Of a DNA stretch of 64,000 nt, positions 43,565-51,344 are shown one piece after another. The stretch is from positions 1-64,000 of the forward strand of contig JAXLQL010000035.1 of NCBI GenBank assembly GCA_046331625.1, in the 5' to 3' direction. Both the position numbers and the translations under genes were made by a program. The notes beneath the pieces are model-generated. The model was not told the DNA's origin and did no database searches. It saw only the letters and a list, made by a program, of their open reading frames with translations. Source of the stretch: JAXLQL01 sp046331625. Lineage in GTDB: Bacteria > Acidobacteriota > Terriglobia > Bryobacterales > Bryobacteraceae. Position 1 is the first letter of the stretch, and each line of letters begins with the position of its first letter.

Positions 43565-44065
43565 ATGCCCGACAATAGCTTCGACATCGTTTCCGAGGTG
43601 TCCATCCCCGAAGTCATCAACGCCATCAACCAGGCGGTGAAAGAAGTCCAACAGCGCTACGACCTCAAAGACTCCCACTCCTCCATCGAACTGAAGGAAA
43701 AGGAAAACCAGATCATCCTCGCCAGCAAAGACGAGTTCAAGATCAAAGCCGTCGGCGAAGTTCTCGAATCGAAACTCGTCAAGCGCAAGGTGCCCCTCAA
43801 GGCGCTCAGCTACGGCGCCATCGAACCGGCCTCCGGCGCCTCCGTCCGCCGCACCATCTCGCTCCAGCAAGGCATCCCGATCGAAAAGGCGCGCGAGATC
43901 GTCAAGGCCATCAAAGACAGCAAGAAGAAGGTGCAGGCCTCCATCCAAGGCGACCTGGTCCGCGTCAGCGGGCGCGACCGCGACATCCTTCAGGAAATCA
44001 TCCAACTGCTGCGATCGCACGACTTCGGTATCGACATGCAGTTCACCAATTACCGCACCAACTGA
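43565..44065 (+). CDS. yajQ: YajQ family cyclic di-GMP-binding protein
   Basis: A 166-residue protein that matches YajQ along its whole length: SFDIVSEVSIPEVINAINQA, QQRYDLKDSHSSIELKEKEN, SKLVKRKVPLKALSYGAIEP, VRRTISLQQGIPIEKAREIV, KAIKDSKKKVQASIQGDLVR and a C-terminal GIDMQFTNYRTN. It consists of two ferredoxin-like domains. In Xanthomonas YajQ-type proteins bind cyclic di-GMP and act with transcription factors; whether that applies here is unknown. It stands as a single gene with a TATACT box just upstream. Confidence 0.95.
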   Translation: MPDNSFDIVSEVSIPEVINAINQAVKEVQQRYDLKDSHSSIELKEKENQIILASKDEFKIKAVGEVLESKLVKRKVPLKALSYGAIEPASGASVRRTISLQQGIPIEKAREIVKAIKDSKKKVQASIQGDLVRVSGRDRDILQEIIQLLRSHDFGIDMQFTNYRTN

Positions 44066-44082
44066 CCCTGCCCGCCGTCCCG

Positions 44083-44110
44083 GGAACAAAACGGACTCCC
44101 CAACCGTATC
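44083..44110 (+). promoter_or_regulatory. ECF-type promoter candidate upstream of the PspC gene
   Basis: GGAAC (44083-44087), a 17-nt spacer and CGTATC (44105-44110) resemble the consensus of many ECF sigma promoters. The start site would be near 44117, just before the GAAGGAG Shine-Dalgarno of the gene at 44131. Confidence 0.4.
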
Positions 44111-44130
44111 ACTGGCTGAAGGAGTTCATC

Positions 44131-44484
44131 ATGTTCTGCACTTCTTGTGGCACGGAACTGACAGCCAGTTCACGTTTCTGTTCGCAATGCGGCCAAGGCA
44201 CGGGTGTGACCACCGGCAGCGACCGCGGCTACTACGCTCCGCGCCGCCTTTGCCGGCTCACCTACGACAAACAGGTGGCCGGAATCTGCTCGGGCCTGGC
44301 CAAGTATCTTGACGTCGACGTCACCTTGGTCCGCCTGATCGTGCTCGCGGCCGTGATTCTCACCGGCGTCGTCCCGGGTGTGATCGCATATCTGTTGGCC
44401 ATGCTGATCGTGCCCAAGGACCAAGGCATCTTCCGTCCCGCCCAAATCGCGCCGCCCGCGCCCGCGTCGTCCCAGCAGGCGTAA
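44131..44484 (+). CDS. PspC domain protein with N-terminal zinc ribbon
   Basis: A 117-residue membrane protein. Residues 1-22 form a zinc-ribbon motif (FCTSCGTELTASSRFCSQCG; two C-x-x-C pairs). Residues about 38-98 are a PspC domain: LTYDKQVAGICSGLAKYLDV, a membrane helix VRLIVLAAVILTGVVPGVIA, and AMLIVPKD. PspC is part of the phage-shock or envelope-stress response. A short Pro/Ala tail follows. GAAGGAG ends 6 nt before the ATG. A GGAAC-N17-CGTATC promoter upstream agrees with envelope-stress control, though this is inference. Confidence 0.9.
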   Translation: MFCTSCGTELTASSRFCSQCGQGTGVTTGSDRGYYAPRRLCRLTYDKQVAGICSGLAKYLDVDVTLVRLIVLAAVILTGVVPGVIAYLLAMLIVPKDQGIFRPAQIAPPAPASSQQA

Positions 44485-44554
44485 GGGCGAGCCTATCTGT
44501 ACTCCTATCCCTCCGTGCCCTCTTCAGCCGCGCAGATTTTCCGGCGGCCTCCGT

Positions 44555-44594
44555 GTGGGGCAGGCTTCAGCCTGCGCGGGGACTTCAGTCCCGC
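44555..44594. repeat. Paired-hairpin intergenic repeat, copy 1
   Basis: A 40-bp unit starts GTGGGG and contains two consecutive hairpins: CAGGCttcaGCCTG and GCGGGGACttcaGTCCCGC. A near-identical 42-bp copy lies at 47793-47834, differing in the loops (TTCA versus TTTCA and TTCCA) and one or two bases between stems. Conserved stems with variable loops suggest a REP-like structured element. Confidence 0.6.
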
Positions 44595-44640
44595 TTCCGA
44601 TGATGGGCACATTCACTCGTAAGACGCTTCTCCTCTCGGG

Positions 44641-44716
44641 ATAGCGGCTCAGCCTCGAAGATTCTGGCCCCAGTGTGGCGCACGCTTCAGCGCCGGCAAG
44701 GCGCCTCAGCCCCCGC
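44641..44716. repeat. Related palindromic repeat segment
   Basis: It has the same design as the 44555 unit with a different sequence: ATAGCGGCTCAGCCTCG, then GTGTGGCGCACGCTTCAGCG and GGCGCCTCAGCCCCCGC. Each part is a short inverted repeat around a TCA loop. It is probably a degenerate member of the same repeat class. Confidence 0.35.
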
Positions 44717-44865
44717 TCCCAACGCTTCTGCATCCAAAGTAGAGAGTCGGGCTCCAAGCAAAAGGGCGGCCGGAGTCCTCGTCGCCACGAGAGATTCCGC
44801 CGCCCTTCCACGATGCGCGCGAACCGCAATGCCCTGCGGACCGCGCACTCGAGAGGAGACCCGAG

Positions 44866-46839
44866 TTATTGGAGAGTGACCACACCTCCTTCCGAAGCCC
44901 TGGCATTGTTGTCCCAATTGGAGTCCGCCGTCTTCCTTTCGTCGTCGGCGATAGCCACCAATCGATACTGTCCGGGTTTCAAGGTATTCGCCACTCCGAT
45001 GTCGCCGCTGCACGTATACGACAACCCGGGCCCCAGGCTGTTCACCGCGCATGACCATCCGGAGTAGACTGCCTCCGAGTTGCCGTCAATCCAGTAGAAA
45101 GCGATGCGGAAGGGGCCGGCTTCTGCTTGTCCTATGTTTTGTACTTTTGCCACCAGGCCCTTGATCGTGCCGCCGATCGTCCCCCGATCGGACGCACCGA
45201 ACGACACCGTCGCCAGATCCACGTTGCCGCCAGTGATCGCCCGAACGCTCGCCACCTTGAAGCCGTACCCGTTCACTCCTTCATCGGAAACGAGCCGGAT
45301 TTTCACGGCAGCCCCCGGCACGATTACGTACTTGTTGCTCAACTGATCGCCCGTGAACGGGCTCCCTGCGATCTCGCGCCCGCTGCCGTCCATGATCGAA
45401 ATGAAGTCCCAGCCGGGCTCCACCCACGTCTCCGGCGTGAAGGTCACCTGAATCGAGGCGGGATTGCCAGAAGCCGTGTAGCTCCAAGTCTGATCGAACT
45501 TGTCCGCATATGGATGCGCCGACTCAGGCAGCGAGTCTCCGCCGCCTCCCTGCGTGCCTCCGGTCTGGGTGCTCTTGCGGAAAGAAGCCACGAGCGAGGC
45601 CGTTTTGATCAACGTCGACCGGTTGTCGTTCTTCGCCCGAGTCCCGGCTGGGAGGCCCTGCCATGACAGATCCGGAGACGACCACAGGTTGACGCGCGGG
45701 CAAACCAACCCGCCCGTGCATGCGTAGGCCATGATCGTTCGGAAATACGGCGCACGGACCACTTGCTTGAAGCCGAAAGAATACGGGTACGCGCCGCCAC
45801 TGTTCGGATCCTCGGGAGCGTGTGTCGCGCCCATGTTGTGTCCCAACTCGTGCCCGAAAATGAATTCGCTCGTCGCGCAGTGCCGCATCACGACGTTGAA
45901 TCCCAACTGTGTATTCGGCCGCGACGGGTTGAGGATCCAACCCAAGCCGCAGTAGTTGCCCGTTTCCACCCACAAACTGACCAGGTCTGCTCCCACCCTG
46001 TCGCGGATCGCATGGATCTCGTCCAAGTAACCGTCGCCATTGCCGCCCAGCCGGTCGAGATCCACCTGGAAGTCGCCGCTCTCGCGGTAGTTCACTTCGC
46101 CGTAGCCCACCAGGCGCAGCCGCTGGCTCATCCTGCTGTTGGCGAATCCTTCGTTGGTCTCGGCCACCGCCAGTTGGATCTGTTGCAGCATGCGGCCGGC
46201 GCCCCCGCCGGCTTGGCGCGCGGCGGGCGTGTAGATTACCATCACATCGATCACCGCGCCTTCATCAGCCGCGGCGGCATCCTCCGCCATGGGAGCCATT
46301 CCCAAAGATGACCCTTCGGCTGCACGCAAAGGCTCGCCTTCCGGTGGCAGGCTTGCCGGATCGAGCTCGCCGATCCAGTGCCCGTCCTCGGTGGGGCGGA
46401 TCTGGTAGGTGACGCCGCCCGTGACGATGTTCCCCGTCATCTCGCCGCCACCCACCACCAGGACTACCTGGCTCAACGGATCGCCTTCCACCACACCGGT
46501 CCATACGATGTTCTCGCTGTTCTCCACCGGAGCGGCCTTGGTCCAGTTGACCACCGGATTCACGTCCGGGAACAGGTTCATCCGGACCGCGCGGCGACTG
46601 GGGGCCGCGCTCCGGCCGGCCTGCTGGAACGCCTTCGCCGCATCGCGATCGAACAACCGCATGTCGATTCCCGCGCTGCGGCGCCGCTTGTGCATCGCGC
46701 GCAGAGTGTCCGCGGCGCGCCCTTTTGGGCGGATCTCGCGAAACGCCGAGGGAATCTCTTCGCTTGGTTGCGCAAGCGCGACGAGCGCGGCAATGAGCGC
46801 TATCCCGAGTGCCCTGGCGGTTGCAATAGCTGTTGTCAT
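44866..46839 (-). CDS. Secreted M12-type (reprolysin-like) zinc metalloprotease
   Basis: A 657-residue exported protein. After the signal peptide (IATARALGIALIAALVALA) is a pro-region of about 190 residues. The metalloprotease domain (about 195-420) has VIDVMVIYTPAARQAGGGAG, the zinc signature H330-E-L-G-H334-N-M-G-A-T-H340 and a following IMAYAC Met-turn, so it is a metzincin. C-terminal beta domains (about 450-560 pre-peptidase type, 560-657 CARDB-like, SFGASDRGTIGGTIKGLVAK) may mediate adhesion. It lies 25 bp after the PEGA gene in the same operon, whose promoter element matches that of the S53 protease. Confidence 0.9.
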   Translation of the reverse strand: MTTAIATARALGIALIAALVALAQPSEEIPSAFREIRPKGRAADTLRAMHKRRRSAGIDMRLFDRDAAKAFQQAGRSAAPSRRAVRMNLFPDVNPVVNWTKAAPVENSENIVWTGVVEGDPLSQVVLVVGGGEMTGNIVTGGVTYQIRPTEDGHWIGELDPASLPPEGEPLRAAEGSSLGMAPMAEDAAAADEGAVIDVMVIYTPAARQAGGGAGRMLQQIQLAVAETNEGFANSRMSQRLRLVGYGEVNYRESGDFQVDLDRLGGNGDGYLDEIHAIRDRVGADLVSLWVETGNYCGLGWILNPSRPNTQLGFNVVMRHCATSEFIFGHELGHNMGATHAPEDPNSGGAYPYSFGFKQVVRAPYFRTIMAYACTGGLVCPRVNLWSSPDLSWQGLPAGTRAKNDNRSTLIKTASLVASFRKSTQTGGTQGGGGDSLPESAHPYADKFDQTWSYTASGNPASIQVTFTPETWVEPGWDFISIMDGSGREIAGSPFTGDQLSNKYVIVPGAAVKIRLVSDEGVNGYGFKVASVRAITGGNVDLATVSFGASDRGTIGGTIKGLVAKVQNIGQAEAGPFRIAFYWIDGNSEAVYSGWSCAVNSLGPGLSYTCSGDIGVANTLKPGQYRLVAIADDERKTADSNWDNNARASEGGVVTLQ

Positions 46840-46864
46840 GGCTTTGTCCTCGCCACTGGAACAG

Positions 46865-47605
46865 TTACTGCAAGACCGCCCGCAACGTCACGGCGCTACT
46901 GTCATTCACCTGCACAGTGCGCTGCCACGACTTCGCGCCCTGCCTCACTACCACTTGGTGTTGGCCGCTGGCCATCGGGATCGTCGACGGAGTGCTGCCC
47001 ACGAAAGCCCCGTCCACCTCAATGTCCGCACCGGGGACCGGAGAGACAATCGAGACCTTCGCGCTCGATTCCGCCGGCGCCGCGTTGCTCGCTCCGCGAG
47101 ATTGGGTCCGGCTCATCGAGTGGTTGACATCGGTGAATACGTCGAACGAAACGCCGCGGTTGATGGTGATGTCCTTGCCCTTGCGAAGCAGCACCACGGG
47201 CGCCGCTGGCCAGAAGGCGAACGCAACTCCGGCCGAAACGATTCCGGTGCTCCACGCCCGGCTGTTTCCGGATTTCTTGGTGACCGTGTATCGCAACGGT
47301 ACCCACTGGTCATCGAGTGACTTCACGCGGTCGATCGAAAAGTCGAGCTTGCCCGCTCGGCCCAGCACGCGCTTGCCTTGAGCCTGCGTGATGGTGCCGG
47401 TAACGCGAGCGCCTTCGGCGATCACCGTGGCCTCTCCTACCTTGACCGGTTCGGCCACCGCAAGCTCCACGCTCTGGCCCTCTTCGGCCGTGGCCGACGA
47501 GATCGGCTGGTCGAGCCTTACGCGGATCTTGGTTCCTTCGGGGATCACGATCTGTGCCGAGCATGTCAACACAGACAAAATGGCTACACTCACTCTCTTC
47601 AACAT
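46865..47605 (-). CDS. Exported PEGA domain protein
   Basis: A 246-residue protein with a signal peptide (MLKRVSVAILSVLTCSAQIV). The first half is a beta domain (IPEGTKIRVRLDQPISSATA, VIAEGARVTGTITQAQGKRV) seen in acidobacterial exported proteins. A membrane-like segment follows (STGIVSAGVAFAFWPAAPVV). The C-terminus is a PEGA repeat (SPVPGADIEVDGAFVGSTPS), a fold common in surface-layer-associated proteins. ATG 47605 has AAGGAG 6 nt upstream; an in-frame extension to 47674 would run through the promoter element. It is the first gene of an operon with the M12-type protease and may help anchor or chaperone it. Confidence 0.82.
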   Translation of the reverse strand: MLKRVSVAILSVLTCSAQIVIPEGTKIRVRLDQPISSATAEEGQSVELAVAEPVKVGEATVIAEGARVTGTITQAQGKRVLGRAGKLDFSIDRVKSLDDQWVPLRYTVTKKSGNSRAWSTGIVSAGVAFAFWPAAPVVLLRKGKDITINRGVSFDVFTDVNHSMSRTQSRGASNAAPAESSAKVSIVSPVPGADIEVDGAFVGSTPSTIPMASGQHQVVVRQGAKSWQRTVQVNDSSAVTLRAVLQ

Positions 47606-47647
47606 GGATGTCTCCTTGATTGGGTCGTTTTCGGCGTCGTCACCTGG

Positions 47648-47674
47648 TACTGGCGCCGATCCGCGAAACGTCAC
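47648..47674 (-). promoter_or_regulatory. Putative promoter of the PEGA-metalloprotease operon, shared element
   Basis: On the minus strand GTGACGTTTCGC (47674-47663), an 8-nt spacer and GCCAGTA (47654-47648) repeat the element before the S53 gene exactly in boxes and spacing. The ATG is 42 nt further on and has its own Shine-Dalgarno, so the leader here would be about 36 nt. Confidence 0.5.
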
Positions 47675-47792
47675 CGTTGTTGAGAGAAAAAAGAATGCTT
47701 ACAGCCCACGTGGAGCGCGATGTGGAGCAGACATCTGCCTACGCGGGACTCTCCAGAAACTCGCTGTCGGCACTACTCACTGCATTCGGCTT

Positions 47793-47834
47793 GTGGGGCA
47801 GGCTTTCAGCCTGCAGCGGGACTTCCAGTCCCGC
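47793..47834. repeat. Paired-hairpin intergenic repeat, copy 2
   Basis: A 42-bp unit starting GTGGGGCAGGC with hairpins CAGGCtttcaGCCTG and GCGGGACttccaGTCCCGC. It matches the copy at 44555-44594 and lies in the same orientation, about 3.2 kb away, in the 298-bp gap between the PEGA and MBL genes. No gene is evident in that gap. Confidence 0.6.
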
Positions 47835-47903
47835 TGTCCGAGCGGCGCAGCGAATTTCAGGCCCTTGGATCGGCGTCCCGCCGTACACGCGTCAGCCCCG
47901 CAG

Positions 47904-48599
47904 CTACCAACTCACCGCCACACCCGGTTCGAGCGTCCACACTTCCACACCCGTCCCCTGAATCAGCGCCGCCAACTGCTCCGGCCTCCCCGTCAGCACC
48001 GGAAAAGTCCCCCAGTGCATCGGGATCACCTTCTTCGGCTTCAGCATTCGCACCGCCACAGCCGCCTCTTCCGGACCCATCGTGAACAAATCCCCGATCG
48101 GCAGGAAACACAGCTCCGGCTTGTAGATCTCGCCGATAAGCGCCATGTCTGAAAACACGCTCGTGTCGCCGGCAAAGTAAGCGCGCCGCCCGTCAGCCAA
48201 CTGGATCACGTACCCCGCCGCCTCACCGCCATAGATCACGTTGCCCTTGCCGTCTTCGATGCCCGAGCTATGCAGCGCATGCACCATCGTCACCTTCACC
48301 GAACCCACCTGCTGCGAGCCGCCCTTGTTCATCGGTCCGAAGTTCGACACGCCGCGCGACTGGAACCACAGGTAGAGCTCGTAATTGCCCACCACCTTCG
48401 CGCCGTGCTTCTTGGCCAACGCCTCCGCTGACCCGATGTGGTCCCCGTGGCCATGCGAAAGCAGAATCGCATCCGCCTTCGACACCGTGTGCCCAGCCGG
48501 ATACTTGGGATTGCCCTCGAACCACGGGTCGAGCAGAATGGTCTCGCCCGCGGGCGTCTCGAGTTCGAATGAAGAATGGCCAAGCCAGGTGATCCGCAT
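47904..48599 (-). CDS. Metal-dependent hydrolase, MBL fold (UPF0173)
   Basis: A 231-residue metallo-beta-lactamase-fold protein of the UPF0173/YtkL group. It starts MRITWLGHSSFELETPAG and has the binuclear metal motif H49-G-H51-G-D53-H54, then VKVTMVHALHSSG, AYFAGDTSVFSDMALIGEIY and VIPMHWGTFPVLTG with the last metal ligands. Members are soluble and of unknown substrate. All ligand positions appear intact. It is separate from the response regulator gene upstream by 37 bp on the same strand, so co-transcription is possible. Confidence 0.9.
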   Translation of the reverse strand: MRITWLGHSSFELETPAGETILLDPWFEGNPKYPAGHTVSKADAILLSHGHGDHIGSAEALAKKHGAKVVGNYELYLWFQSRGVSNFGPMNKGGSQQVGSVKVTMVHALHSSGIEDGKGNVIYGGEAAGYVIQLADGRRAYFAGDTSVFSDMALIGEIYKPELCFLPIGDLFTMGPEEAAVAVRMLKPKKVIPMHWGTFPVLTGRPEQLAALIQGTGVEVWTLEPGVAVSW

Positions 48600-48636
48600 C
48601 GGTGGTGTCCTCTGTGGAACCGGCTCCCGCGCGAGC

Positions 48637-49095
48637 CTAGGCTTTCTTGCGCAGCTTGCTCGCCGAAGGCTTGTCGGCGCCCATCGGTTTGCGCACGATC
48701 GCGCCTCGCCGGAGGAGGTTCTTCACTGAGCGTACCAGATGATTCGCTTCGTTGGCGCTCTTCTGCAGCACCACGTCCGCGCCCGTGGATTGCTCGTCAA
48801 GACCGAGCGCGTCCACGTATCCCGAGAGCAAAATGATCGGCGTAGCCACGCCTTGCGCACGCAGCTTCGCGATCATGTCGCCGCCCGTGATGCCCGGCAG
48901 CTTGTAATCGGTGACGATCAGATCGAACGACGCATCGCTCAACTGCGCCATCGCATCCTCGGCGCTCGAAACAGACGAAACCGAATGCCCCAACTCCTCG
49001 AGCATTGACTTGCGCGCCGAAAGTCCGAGACTGTTGTCATCCACCATGAGGACTCTCGCGCGTGCGGCGGAACGGGCGGCTGAATAAGGGCTCAT
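48637..49095 (-). CDS. Single-domain response regulator
   Basis: A 152-residue CheY-like receiver. Acidic pocket D19-D20 (VLMVDDN), phosphoacceptor D63 in LIVTDYKLPGITGGDM, the switch Ser in IILLSGYVD and the conserved Lys near 113 in VVLQKSANE are present. A basic tail (VRKPMGADKPSASKLRKK) follows, with no output domain. I start at ATG 49095; the promoter TTGACA-N18-TACCTT (49139-49110) lies just upstream, and ATG 49125 would fall within it. The cognate histidine kinase is not in the window. Confidence 0.88.
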   Translation of the reverse strand: MSPYSAARSAARARVLMVDDNSLGLSARKSMLEELGHSVSSVSSAEDAMAQLSDASFDLIVTDYKLPGITGGDMIAKLRAQGVATPIILLSGYVDALGLDEQSTGADVVLQKSANEANHLVRSVKNLLRRGAIVRKPMGADKPSASKLRKKA

Positions 49096-49109
49096 GAACG
49101 AAACGACTG

Positions 49110-49139
49110 AAGGTACCAGTCGCATGACAATCGTGTCAA
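49110..49139 (-). promoter_or_regulatory. Sigma-70-type promoter of the response regulator
   Basis: Minus strand: perfect -35 TTGACA (49139-49134), 18-nt spacer, TACCTT (49115-49110). The start site would be near 49103, about 8 nt before the ATG at 49095. Confidence 0.4.
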
Positions 49140-49206
49140 CGAACTTCTACAGAACTGAAATCACGATAGAAAGAGTTCTTGACAGCAAGGGTCACTGCGC
49201 CTGGAA

Positions 49207-49226
49207 ACAAGATCGTTCAATCTTGT
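49207..49226. terminator. Hairpin downstream of the VWA gene
   Basis: ACAAGAT (49207-49213) and ATCTTGT (49220-49226) form a 7-bp stem with a 6-nt loop, 37 bp beyond the VWA stop codon on the minus strand. Only a short TTT follows, so this is a weak terminator candidate. Confidence 0.3.
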
Positions 49227-49262
49227 AGTGAATGTGCCTTAACCTTCCGGTAATGAAGCGTA

Positions 49263-50423
49263 CTACTCGACTGCGCGCGGTGCGTTATAGCCCGCCTTCG
49301 CCACTACTTGGTACTTCATCGGCTTGCCCTTCTCGTCGACGATGCGTAGAGCCTCGCCCGTTGCGGGATTCACCAACTCCACCTTGAGCTTGCGGAACTT
49401 GCCGTCTTTCGCTTGATTGGTGGGCTGATACGCCAGCGAGTATTGATTGCGCAACGCCTGCGAGATCTGCGCGAAGATGCCAGGGAACTCGCCCTGGAAC
49501 CTCGGGAAGAACGCCTGCCCGCCGGTCTCGCGCGCAAACACTCGCATTTGGTTGTCGGCTTGCAAAAAGTCGAGCCGCTGAATCGGACCCATCCAGCCAC
49601 GCGCATCGTACAGCTCGCGGATGTACTGCATGATTCCGAACGCGTAGATCGGCACGCCGGCTGTCTGCAAAGCCTTGCGAGTCTTGTCGAAGGTAAGCTT
49701 GCTGAAAGTGTCGATCCCCGAAGCGATCACCACGATCGCTTTGCGGCCTTCGATCTCCGACATGCGATCAGCCGTGTCGACCAACGCGTCATAGAGATTT
49801 GATTCCGAGTAGGCGGCGATGCGCAACCGCTGCATGGCTTCATACGCCGAGCGCTTGTCGGTGGAGAAATCCGAGAGGATCTCGGGGCGCAAATCGTACG
49901 CCACCACGGCCACGTGATCTTCCGGCTTCAGCGTCTGCAGGAATCCATACGAAGCCTGTAGCGTCTCCATCCATCCATACGACCAATACTGTTGGAACAG
50001 GTTGCTGAACTCGATCACCATGCAGACCGTCATCGGCGCCTCGCCCATGGAGAAGTTCGAGACCTGTTGCGGAACGCCCTCTTCGAGGATGCGGAAGTTG
50101 CCTCGCGGAATGTTCGGGATGAAGCGGCCCTTGTTGTCGAGCACCGCCACGTCCACCTGCACGGTGTTCACGTCGCTGCGGAAGGTCGGCAAGCCCTCGG
50201 GCAAGTCGGCCTTGTCCTTCTTCGAGAACTTCGAAGGTAGCTTGTCCTTGTCCGCGGCGGCGGGCTCCCCGGCTTTCTCAGCGTCGCCGGAGTCTTTCTT
50301 GCCTCTGGGCTTGGCCACGGTTTCCGAGGTCCGCTTGGGACCCTGCTGCGCCTGGAACTCCTGCGCGGTGAACAACAGCAGCCCCGCCAGCGTGCAACCT
50401 TTGAGCCATCTCGGAATTCGCAT
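49263..50423 (-). CDS. VWA domain-containing exported protein (TIGR03436-like)
   Basis: A 386-residue protein of the acidobacterial VWFA-related family. After a signal peptide (WLKGCTLAGLLLFTAQEFQA) is a charged Lys/Glu-rich linker (about 30-75), then FRSDVNTVQVDVAVLDNKGR, FRILEEGVPQQVSNF and the VWA domain. The MIDAS D-x-S-x-S is replaced by VIEFSNLFQQ, so classical metal binding is unlikely. Later VVIASGIDTFSKLTFDK and NQYSLAYQPTNQ, a hallmark of the family, are seen. ATG 50423 follows AGGGGG and opens the signal; a start at 50456 would not. The function is unknown. Confidence 0.87.
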   Translation of the reverse strand: MRIPRWLKGCTLAGLLLFTAQEFQAQQGPKRTSETVAKPRGKKDSGDAEKAGEPAAADKDKLPSKFSKKDKADLPEGLPTFRSDVNTVQVDVAVLDNKGRFIPNIPRGNFRILEEGVPQQVSNFSMGEAPMTVCMVIEFSNLFQQYWSYGWMETLQASYGFLQTLKPEDHVAVVAYDLRPEILSDFSTDKRSAYEAMQRLRIAAYSESNLYDALVDTADRMSEIEGRKAIVVIASGIDTFSKLTFDKTRKALQTAGVPIYAFGIMQYIRELYDARGWMGPIQRLDFLQADNQMRVFARETGGQAFFPRFQGEFPGIFAQISQALRNQYSLAYQPTNQAKDGKFRKLKVELVNPATGEALRIVDEKGKPMKYQVVAKAGYNAPRAVE

Positions 50424-50505
50424 CGATACCCCCTGCGCCTGTTCGTCTCGACACAAGTCTACACCAGTTTTGACGCTACCAGTCGCGTTGCGGTTGCTTC
50501 CGGCG

Positions 50506-51300
50506 TCAATGAATCGTGGTGTCGCGACCCGTCTGTTTCCGCATGTAAACCTCGAACTTGCGCCGGGCTCGCGCCAGTTTCCACTCTTTGTACCATTGCA
50601 GGATTCCTCCGCTGCTCGAAGGCGCTACCGCCGGACGCGAGCGCTGCATCGAATCCTTGAATAGGTATCCCTTCAAGTAGAGATAACCCCACAGCATGCC
50701 ACCCAAGTGCGCGATGTGGCTGACGTTGTCTCCGGTGGCGCCGAGCGTCATCAGGAACGACACCGCGCCGATGATCATCACGAAATACTTCGCCTTCATC
50801 GGAAACAGGAAGTTGAACCAGATCGTCTGATCGGGGAACAACATCCCGAAGGCCAGTAGCAATCCGTAGATCGCGCCGGAAGCGCCGATCGTCGCTCCGT
50901 AGTGTCCCGTAACCGCGCTCATCGCCAGGCTGCACAGCGCCGCGCCGATGCCGCACACGAAGTAGTAGCGGAGAAACGCTTGTGTTCCCCAACGCAGTTC
51001 CAGGTCGCGTCCGAACATGAACAGCGCCAGCATGTTGAAGAAGATGTGTCCGAACCCGAGCGGGTCGTGCAGGAAAAGGTAGGTGACCGGCTGCCAGATC
51101 GCGAAGCCTTCCACTACCCATTTGAGCCGCAGCTTGAAAGGCTCGAAAAGACCGGCGTATCCGAACCGCACCGCCAAAAAGTACGCGACGAACACCGCCA
51201 CGTTCACGATCAACAGCCACTTCACGCCCGGAGGAACGTTCGATTGTGGCCTCGAGAAATTCGATTGCGGGAAACGGCCGCCGTAGGAACCGTATGACAT
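50506..51300 (-). CDS. Rhomboid family intramembrane serine protease
   Basis: A 264-residue polytopic protein. Catalytic S141 lies in TIGASGAIYGLL and the paired His at about H195 in NVSHIAHLGGMLWGY; HIFFNMLALFMFG supplies the oxyanion-region Asn. The L1-loop motif is ELRWGTQAF where the family has W-R. Six membrane helices are expected. The N-terminal 25 residues are Gly/Ser-rich and the C-terminal 50 residues basic, both cytoplasmic. It cleaves transmembrane substrates; none is known here. ATG 51300 follows after a 44-bp gap from the upstream GH109-like gene; longer in-frame extensions overlap that gene and are rejected. Confidence 0.93.
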   Translation of the reverse strand: MSYGSYGGRFPQSNFSRPQSNVPPGVKWLLIVNVAVFVAYFLAVRFGYAGLFEPFKLRLKWVVEGFAIWQPVTYLFLHDPLGFGHIFFNMLALFMFGRDLELRWGTQAFLRYYFVCGIGAALCSLAMSAVTGHYGATIGASGAIYGLLLAFGMLFPDQTIWFNFLFPMKAKYFVMIIGAVSFLMTLGATGDNVSHIAHLGGMLWGYLYLKGYLFKDSMQRSRPAVAPSSSGGILQWYKEWKLARARRKFEVYMRKQTGRDTTIH

Positions 51301-51344
51301 CGAGGGGCCTCTGCTCTTCAGAATAGCAAGCTTGCAACGCTCGT

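Larger units (their letters stand above)
44485..44865. other. Gene-free stretch with hairpin repeats
   Basis: This 381-bp interval separates the convergent PspC and metalloprotease genes. I see no convincing gene. It holds a paired-hairpin repeat (44555-44594), a related palindromic segment (44641-44716) and otherwise unremarkable sequence. Frames crossing it are Arg-rich and have no family resemblance. Confidence 0.6.

Noticed and set aside
44485..44865. Small genes in the gap between pspC and the metalloprotease
   Set aside because: Frames of 60-130 codons exist on both strands but are Arg-rich and cross the palindromic repeats. No ribosome binding site or family match was seen.
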